A stretch of DNA of 64,000 nucleotides from Enterobacter sp. BIGb0383 (GTDB taxonomy: Bacteria; Pseudomonadota; Gammaproteobacteria; Enterobacterales; Enterobacteriaceae), in the NCBI RefSeq assembly GCF_003751845.1, contig NZ_RJKQ01000001.1, positions 806,001 to 870,000 on the forward strand. The letters run 5' to 3'. The notes under the pieces are model-generated. The model worked only from the letters and a program-made list of their open reading frames with translations, ran no database searches and was not told the DNA's origin. Position numbers and translations under genes: made by a program. Shown here in pieces: positions 58,580-64,000 of the stretch. Each line of letters opens with the position of its first letter. The stretch's first letter is position 1.

Positions 58580-59971
58580 ATGAACTTTCCTTTAATCGCG
58601 AACATTATCGTGTTCGTCGCATTGCTGTTTCTGCTGGCGCAAACCCGCCACAAACAGTGGAGCCTGGCGAAAAAAGTTTTAGTCGGTCTGGCCATTGGTG
58701 TGGTCTTCGGCCTGGTGCTGCAGTTTATCTACGGCGCGGATAGCCCGGTACTGAAAAGCTCCATCCAGTGGTTCAATATCGTCGGCAACGGCTATGTACA
58801 GCTGCTGCAGATGATCGTGATGCCGCTGGTCTTCGCCTCTATCCTCAGCGCCGTTGCGCGTCTGCACAATGCGGCACAGCTGGGTAAAATCAGCTTCCTG
58901 ACCATCGGCGTGCTGCTGTTTACCACCCTGATCTCTGCGCTGGTTGGCGTGCTGGTGACCAATCTGTTTGGCCTGACCGCCGAAGGTCTGGTCCAGGGCA
59001 CCGCGGAAACCGCGCGTCTGACCGCGATTGAAACCAACTACGCCGGGAAAGTAGCCGACCTGAGCGTACCGCAGCTGGTGCTGTCGTTTATCCCGAAAAA
59101 CCCGTTTGCCGAGCTGACCGGTGCCAACCCGACCTCGATTATTAGCGTGGTGATCTTCGCGACCTTCCTCGGCGTGGCCGCCCTGAAGCTGCTGAAAGAC
59201 GACGAGCCGAAAGGCCAGCGCGTTCTGACCGCCATCGATACCCTGCAGAGCTGGGTCATGAAGCTGGTGCGTCTGGTGATGCAGCTGACCCCTTACGGCG
59301 TTCTGGCGCTGATGACCAAAGTCGTCGCCGGTTCCAACCTGCAGGATATCCTTAAGCTGGGCAGCTTTGTGGTTGCCTCTTACCTTGGCCTCGGCATTAT
59401 GTTCGTGGTGCACGGCATCCTGCTGGCCGTTAACGGCGTTGGCCCATTCAAATACTTCCGCAAAGTCTGGCCGGTGCTGACCTTCGCCTTTACCAGCCGC
59501 TCCAGCGCCGCCAGTATTCCGCTGAACGTGGAAGCGCAGACCCGTCGTCTGGGCGTGCCGGAATCTATCGCCAGCTTCTCCGCCTCTTTTGGTGCCACCA
59601 TTGGCCAGAACGGCTGTGCAGGCCTCTACCCGGCTATGCTGGCGGTCATGGTTGCGCCGACCGTGGGTATTAACCCGCTGGATCCGGTGTGGATCGCGAC
59701 CCTGGTGGGTCTGGTGACCATCAGCTCTGCCGGTGTGGCAGGCGTGGGCGGCGGTGCCACCTTTGCCGCGCTGATCGTGCTGCCGGCGATGGGCCTGCCG
59801 GTGACCCTGGTTGCGCTGCTGATCTCCGTTGAACCGCTGATCGATATGGGCCGTACCGCACTGAACGTCAGCGGCTCCATGACTGCCGGTACCCTGACCA
59901 GCCAGTGGATGCGCCAGACCGATAAAGCCATTCTCGACAGCGAAGACGACGCCGAACTGGCCCATCGTTAA
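58580..59971 (+). CDS. tcyP: L-cystine transporter TcyP
   Basis: Sodium/dicarboxylate-symporter-family cystine importer (YdjN), 463 residues with about 8-9 membrane spans plus re-entrant loops; substrate region [11 protein letters not shown] and the C-terminal NVSGSMTAG. In E. coli it is CysB-dependent and the main route for cystine. cysB itself lies 25 kb away in this window. Confidence 0.96.
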   Translation: MNFPLIANIIVFVALLFLLAQTRHKQWSLAKKVLVGLAIGVVFGLVLQFIYGADSPVLKSSIQWFNIVGNGYVQLLQMIVMPLVFASILSAVARLHNAAQLGKISFLTIGVLLFTTLISALVGVLVTNLFGLTAEGLVQGTAETARLTAIETNYAGKVADLSVPQLVLSFIPKNPFAELTGANPTSIISVVIFATFLGVAALKLLKDDEPKGQRVLTAIDTLQSWVMKLVRLVMQLTPYGVLALMTKVVAGSNLQDILKLGSFVVASYLGLGIMFVVHGILLAVNGVGPFKYFRKVWPVLTFAFTSRSSAASIPLNVEAQTRRLGVPESIASFSASFGATIGQNGCAGLYPAMLAVMVAPTVGINPLDPVWIATLVGLVTISSAGVAGVGGGATFAALIVLPAMGLPVTLVALLISVEPLIDMGRTALNVSGSMTAGTLTSQWMRQTDKAILDSEDDAELAHR

Positions 59972-59980
59972 TCGCAACTA

Positions 59981-60010
59981 AAAACTGCACCCGCCCGGGT
60001 GCAGTTTTCC
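59981..60010 (+). terminator. tcyP terminator
   Basis: AAAACTGCACCCG / CGGGTGCAGTTTT, a long perfect stem ending in TTTT. Confidence 0.88.
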
Positions 60011-60121
60011 CAAATACCCCCGTTTTTTGCCGCCCCGATACGCAAAATTTCCGATTCCTCCCGCGCAGGCTTCGATATTCGTCTAAGGTTTTTCACAGGG
60101 TTTAACCGTGGAGAACAACTG

Positions 60122-61843
60122 ATGATAACACCTGTTTCGCCCCGATCCGGCGCACTGCTTCTGGCAGCCCGGCTGGCACTTGGCGGCGCTTTTGTTAGCC
60201 TTTCCCCTCTGGCCTTTGCCGCAGAACAGAATGCCGTACAACATCTGCCTCAGCCGCCCGACGTCCTGCTCGGCCCGCTATTTTCCGATGTGCAGAACGC
60301 CAAACTGTTTCCCGATCAGAAAACCTTCGCCGATGCGGTACCGAAAAACGACCCGCTGATGATCCTCGCGGACTACCGTATGCAGCGCCGCCAGTCCGGC
60401 TTTGACCTGCGCCATTTTGTCGAGCTCAACTTTACTCTTCCTGAAGAGGGTGAAGCCTATGTTCCGCCCGACGGCCAGAGCTTACGGGAACATATCGACG
60501 GCCTGTGGCCCGTGCTGACCCGCACCACCGACAGCGCGGGGAAATGGGATTCCCTGCTGCCGCTGCCGAAGCCTTACGTCGTGCCCGGCGGCCGTTTCCG
60601 TGAGGTTTATTACTGGGACAGCTACTTCACGATGCTGGGGCTGGCCGAGAGCGGGCACTGGGATAAAATCAGCGATATGGTGGCTAACTTCGCCCACGAA
60701 ATTGACAGCTGGGGCCATATCCCTAACGGCAACCGCAGCTACTACCTGAGCCGCTCCCAGCCGCCCTTCTTTGCCTTTATGCTGGAATTGCTGGCCGACA
60801 AGCAGGGTGACGAGGTGCTGAAGCAGTACCTGCCCCAGCTGGAAAAAGAGCACGCGTACTGGATGGAAGGCGCGACGGATCTGGCCGCGGGTCAGACACA
60901 CAAACGGGTAGTAAAACTTGATGACGGTGCCGTACTTAACCGCTACTGGGACGACCGTGATGCGCCGCGACCCGAATCCTGGCTTGATGACGTCACTACC
61001 GCCAAAAATACGCCAAACAGACCGGCCACCGAGGTCTATCGGGATCTGCGCGCGGGCGCGGCCTCCGGCTGGGATTTCAGCTCACGCTGGATGGATGACC
61101 CGAATCAGCTTGGCTCGATTCATACCACCCGCATTGTGCCGGTCGACCTTAACGCCCTGATGTTCAAAATGGAGAAAGTGCTGGCCCGCGCCAGTAAAGC
61201 CTCAGGGGATAATGACAAGGCGGCCCGGTATGACGCCGCAGCCAGTGCCCGCCAGAAAGCGATGGAGCAGTGGCTCTGGAATGATAAGCAGGGCTGGTAC
61301 GCCGACTACGATCTGCGCAGCAAGCAGATCCGCAATCAGCTGACCGCGGCCGCCCTCTTTCCGCTCTATGTCAACGCTGCCGCCCAGGATCGCGCCGATA
61401 AAGTCGCTGCCGCCGCCGAAGCCCGGCTGCTGAAACCTGGCGGCCTGGCCACCACCACCGTGAATAGCGGCCAGCAGTGGGATGCGCCTAACGGCTGGGC
61501 CCCGCTGCAGTGGGTGGCCACTGAAGGTCTGCAAAACTACGGCCATCAGCAGATCGCCATGGAGGTCAGCTGGCGGTTCCTGACCAACGTCCAGCATACC
61601 TGGGAAAAGGAGAAAAAACTGGTGGAGAAATATGACGTTAATTCCACCGGAACCGGCGGTGGCGGCGGGGAATATCCGCTGCAGGACGGCTTCGGCTGGA
61701 CCAACGGCGTCACCCTCAAGATGCTGGATTTGATCTGCCCGCAGGATAAACCCTGCGATGATGTTCCGCACACGCGTCCTGAAACCAGCAGCGTGTCGTC
61801 ATCGGCCCCGGCGAAATCCGCCCCGGTGACGGCGGCACCCTAG
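60122..61843 (+). CDS. treA: Periplasmic trehalase
   Basis: GH37 trehalase that splits trehalose to two glucoses during osmotic stress. 573 residues: signal peptide ending at AFA-AEQ (about residue 33), trehalase signatures [15 protein letters not shown] and [13 protein letters not shown], and the Gly-rich [20 protein letters not shown]. The start at 60122 (GGAG eight bases upstream) is taken; the frame opens further 5' inside the tcyP terminator. The C-terminal Ser/Ala/Pro tail ([18 protein letters not shown]) is low complexity. Confidence 0.95.
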   Translation: MITPVSPRSGALLLAARLALGGAFVSLSPLAFAAEQNAVQHLPQPPDVLLGPLFSDVQNAKLFPDQKTFADAVPKNDPLMILADYRMQRRQSGFDLRHFVELNFTLPEEGEAYVPPDGQSLREHIDGLWPVLTRTTDSAGKWDSLLPLPKPYVVPGGRFREVYYWDSYFTMLGLAESGHWDKISDMVANFAHEIDSWGHIPNGNRSYYLSRSQPPFFAFMLELLADKQGDEVLKQYLPQLEKEHAYWMEGATDLAAGQTHKRVVKLDDGAVLNRYWDDRDAPRPESWLDDVTTAKNTPNRPATEVYRDLRAGAASGWDFSSRWMDDPNQLGSIHTTRIVPVDLNALMFKMEKVLARASKASGDNDKAARYDAAASARQKAMEQWLWNDKQGWYADYDLRSKQIRNQLTAAALFPLYVNAAAQDRADKVAAAAEARLLKPGGLATTTVNSGQQWDAPNGWAPLQWVATEGLQNYGHQQIAMEVSWRFLTNVQHTWEKEKKLVEKYDVNSTGTGGGGGEYPLQDGFGWTNGVTLKMLDLICPQDKPCDDVPHTRPETSSVSSSAPAKSAPVTAAP

Positions 61844-61861
61844 CCGCGACACAGCAAAAAC

Positions 61862-61886
61862 GCCCGTCAGCCCTGCGCTGACGGGC
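61862..61886 (+). terminator. Hairpin after treA
   Basis: GCCCGTCAGC-CCTGC-GCTGACGGGC perfect stem without a T run (TCAGCC follows). Confidence 0.55.
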
Positions 61887-62012
61887 TCAGCCACGTCAGA
61901 TATCCTTCCCGTAAATTCCCCGCTGAAACCGCTTAGATTCGGGTCATATTGGGTATAAGATGACCGCGGCGCTGTTTTTTTCGCCGACTAACAAAAATGT
62001 TAATCATTTACC

Positions 62013-62039
62013 TTAAGTTCCCTGCAGGTGTGCCGATAA
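62013..62039 (+). promoter_or_regulatory. Sigma-28 (FliA) promoter of ycgR
   Basis: TTAAGTTC (62013-62020), 11-base spacer, GCCGATAA (62032-62039): the -10 is a perfect match and the -35 matches 6 of 8 positions of the flagellar consensus TAAAGTTT-N11-GCCGATAA. K-12 ycgR is a known class 3 flagellar gene. Confidence 0.88.
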
Positions 62040-62074
62040 TTCATCGACAGTCTGTGATCATGGAGCCTTATGGC

Positions 62075-62809
62075 GTGAGCAATTACAGTGAACAATTTCT
62101 AAAACAGAACCCGCTGGCGGTGATGGGTATTTTGCGCGATCTGCAAAAAGATCAGATCCCGCTGCGCATTTCGTGGGGCAGCGGCGGGCAGTTTATCAGC
62201 CGTATTCTCGAGGTGACCGCCGACCGACTGGTGGTGGACTTCGGCAGTCAGGATTATGAAAACCGTGCGGTACAGCGGGCAACCCTGATTGAAATCGCCG
62301 CGGAAACCCACGGTGCGAAAGTGGAGTTTGCCGTCGCTCAGTTCCATGTCGGGGAGTATCAGGATCTGCCGGCCTTTGAGATGCCGCTTCCGGATAATCT
62401 GTGGTTTGTGCAGCGACGGGAGTATTTCCGTATCAACGCCCCGCTGCATCCCTCTTACTACTGCCGCGCTTTAATGCCGGATAAGAGCGAACTCCGCTTC
62501 CGCCTCTTCGACCTCTCTCTGGGCGGAATGGGCGCACTGATGGATGGTCCTGCGCCGGAAGACCTGCGCCCGGGCATTCGTTTTTCGCAGATTGAACTGG
62601 ATATGGCCGCGTGGGGAATATTCCGTTTTGACGCCCAGCTGCTGGCGATCAGCGAACGCAAAGTGGTCGACAGCAAGAATGAAACCATTACCACTCCACG
62701 CCTGAGCTTCCGTTTCCTTAACGTCAGCCCGGCGGTGGAGCGTGAACTGCAGCGAATTATCTATTCGCTTGAGCGTGAAGCGCGCGAAAAAGCCAGCAAG
62801 GTGCGCTGA
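62075..62809 (+). CDS. ycgR: Flagellar brake protein YcgR (PilZ)
   Basis: c-di-GMP-binding brake that acts on the flagellar motor. 244 residues: YcgR N-domain (about 1-110) and C-terminal PilZ domain with the RxxxR motif in QRREYFRINAP and the D-x-S-x-x-G motif in DLSLGGMGA. A GTG start (VSNYSEQF) is proposed: GGAG lies nine bases upstream, it lies downstream of the sigma-28 transcription start, and it gives the K-12 length. An ATG at 62060 is the alternative. Confidence 0.92.
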   Translation: MSNYSEQFLKQNPLAVMGILRDLQKDQIPLRISWGSGGQFISRILEVTADRLVVDFGSQDYENRAVQRATLIEIAAETHGAKVEFAVAQFHVGEYQDLPAFEMPLPDNLWFVQRREYFRINAPLHPSYYCRALMPDKSELRFRLFDLSLGGMGALMDGPAPEDLRPGIRFSQIELDMAAWGIFRFDAQLLAISERKVVDSKNETITTPRLSFRFLNVSPAVERELQRIIYSLEREAREKASKVR

Positions 62810-63424
62810 CTACATCACATCCATCGCTTTACGTACTTTCCAGATATAGCGCGGTGCCTGCGGCGCGGGATGTTTTTTGGCTACGTGGTCAACAAAACCT
62901 TCCGCGCTGAGATCGTTGATCTCCTCAATCGCCGCCTTGCGATCTGAGGAGAAGGTTCTCAGTAGTGCACCGGCACCGTTAACATACGAGACAACCAGCG
63001 CGTACTGCATCACCTCGGGGTCTTTTATCCCGGCCAGGATCCCGTGTTCAAGAATGCTCAGGTAGGCCGTCCCCATCGAAATATTGCGTTCAGGGTTTTT
63101 CAGCTCGCCGGTCGTCGGTTCCCCGCTCCAGCCCATATGGCGATACACTTCCCGCCCGGCCGTTGAGGCTTTAAGCTGCATCAGGCCCACCGCGTTGGAT
63201 TTACTGACCAGTTCCGGGTTACCGCCGGATTCCACGGCGATAATGGCCGTGACCAGGCGCGGGCTCACGCCCCAGGCCTCACCGGCTTTTTCCGTGATCG
63301 GCATCCACTGCATGGCGCGTTTGACCGGCTGTTCCGGGTTCCACGGCGGACTGGTATAATCCTGCTTTGTGCTGGTACAGCCAGCGAGTAAAACGGCTAA
63401 TAAAGCAACCCACTGTATTCTCAC
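62810..63424 (-). CDS. emtA: Endo-type membrane-bound lytic transglycosylase EmtA (MltE)
   Basis: Outer-membrane lipoprotein that cleaves peptidoglycan glycan strands internally. 204 residues: signal peptide with lipobox LAGC (Cys16), SLT domain with catalytic Glu in [14 protein letters not shown] (about residue 65) and GLMQLKAST, and [12 protein letters not shown]. Convergent with ycgR: the two stop codons are directly adjacent. Confidence 0.96.
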   Translation of the reverse strand: MRIQWVALLAVLLAGCTSTKQDYTSPPWNPEQPVKRAMQWMPITEKAGEAWGVSPRLVTAIIAVESGGNPELVSKSNAVGLMQLKASTAGREVYRHMGWSGEPTTGELKNPERNISMGTAYLSILEHGILAGIKDPEVMQYALVVSYVNGAGALLRTFSSDRKAAIEEINDLSAEGFVDHVAKKHPAPQAPRYIWKVRKAMDVM

Positions 63425-63516
63425 GTCTCGATCCTTTTACCGGAAATCTGCCGTCACGACGGCCCGAAGGGTAAAGTGTATAAAGGTTTCACTCCGAATG
63501 TCAGCAAGGAAATCCT

Positions 63517-64000
63517 ATGTCAGCGTTTCATTTAGTGGCACCGTCGGGTTACTGCATTAACCAGGACGCGGCGGCAAGAGCCGTTTCGCGACTGCAGCAG
63601 GCCGGGCACCGCGTCGACAACCAGCAGGTGATTACCCGCCGCGAGCAGCGTTTTGCGGGATCGGATGCGCAGCGGCTGGCCGACATCAACGACCTGGTTC
63701 AGCTCGACGCCACGAACCGTATCGTGCTGGCCGTGCGCGGCGGATACGGGGCCAGCCGACTGCTGGCGAGCATCGACTGGGCAGGACTGGCGCGCCGTCA
63801 GCAGAAAAATCCGCTGCTGATTTGCGGCCACAGCGACTTTACCGTGATTCAGCTCGGGCTGCTGGCAACCGGCAGGGTGATTACCTTTAGCGGCCCGATG
63901 CTGGCCGGTAATTTCGGGGCGGAGACCCTCGACGCCTTCACCCTGGACCATTTCTGGCGTGCACTGCGCAATCCGACCCTGAATATTGAGTGGCAGAGTG
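63517..64000 (+). CDS. ldcA: Murein L,D-carboxypeptidase LdcA (5' part)
   Basis: Cytoplasmic serine peptidase S66 that removes the terminal D-Ala from murein tetrapeptides during recycling. 161 of about 304 residues are present before the right window edge. The nucleophile is Ser106 in CGHSDFT, in the expected place after AVRGGYGASRLL. AAGGA precedes the ATG. Adjacent to emtA, another peptidoglycan enzyme, as in K-12. Confidence 0.95.
   Translation, partial: MSAFHLVAPSGYCINQDAAARAVSRLQQAGHRVDNQQVITRREQRFAGSDAQRLADINDLVQLDATNRIVLAVRGGYGASRLLASIDWAGLARRQQKNPLLICGHSDFTVIQLGLLATGRVITFSGPMLAGNFGAETLDAFTLDHFWRALRNPTLNIEWQS

Noticed and set aside
58679-59977. Long minus-strand open frame (432 codons) opposite tcyP
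   Set aside because: Shadow of a conserved transporter; the His/Gln/Gly-rich translation is typical of antisense artefacts.

Overview
This is a stretch of ordinary enterobacterial chromosome. Nearly every gene is immediately recognisable as an orthologue of an Escherichia coli K-12 gene, and gene order follows several K-12 blocks. These are mppA-mpaA-ycjG-tpx-tyrR-ycjFX-psp-sap-fabI-yciW-rnb-pdeR-yciT-osmB-yciH-pyrF-lapBA-pgpB-ribA-acnA-cysB-topA-yciN-sohB-yciK-btuR-rluB-yciO-rnm-trp, then ompW-yciCBA, then yniB-hxpB-ydjM-tcyP, then treA-ycgR-emtA-ldcA. Several K-12 genes are missing at the joins (ycjYZ, pspE and the ycjM-W cluster, ycjD, yciEFG, tonB). Combined with the high G+C look, this points to a member of the Enterobacteriaceae other than Escherichia (an Enterobacter/Kosakonia/Leclercia/Cedecea-like genus is my guess; the species cannot be fixed from the window). 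No tRNA, rRNA, insertion sequence, prophage or CRISPR array was found.

Regions. 1-7.3 kb: murein peptide recycling (mppA, mpaA, ycjG), thiol peroxidase, and the aromatic amino acid regulator tyrR with a visible TyrR box. 5.9-10.1 kb: the phage-shock genes pspABCD and pspF around a sigma-54 promoter, running straight into ycjX-ycjF. 10.2-15.5 kb: the sapABCDF ABC transporter. 15.5-24.9 kb: fabI, yciW, rnb, pdeR, yciZ, yciT, osmB, yciH, pyrF. 25.1-42.0 kb: LPS control (lapAB), pgpB, ribA, aconitase A, a trio of very small genes (ymiA, yciX, ymiC), cysB, topA, yciN, sohB, yciK, btuR, rluB, yciO, rnm. 42.0-48.8 kb: the complete trp operon with promoter/operator, leader peptide and attenuator.

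48.8-52.6 kb is the one clearly accessory stretch, inserted between trpA and ompW where K-12 has yciGFE. It holds a candidate small RNA with its own promoter and intrinsic terminator, a LexA-controlled DinI-like gene (msgA), an unknown 74-residue gene, a cupin, an EamA transporter divergent from a LysR regulator, and an unknown 148-residue gene coupled to that regulator. 52.6-64 kb returns to core genes. Operators visible here include KdgR at kduD, LexA at ydjM and a sigma-28 promoter at ycgR; the last implies a flagellated, motile organism.

I did not find a wholly new multi-gene system. The most promising undescribed elements are RNA-level: the candidate sRNA at about 48,940-49,040, a nested structured element upstream of yciC, tandem stem-loops in the pdeR leader, and a perfect inverted repeat in the fabI leader. 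Gene names rest on remembered family sequences and synteny; no database search was run.
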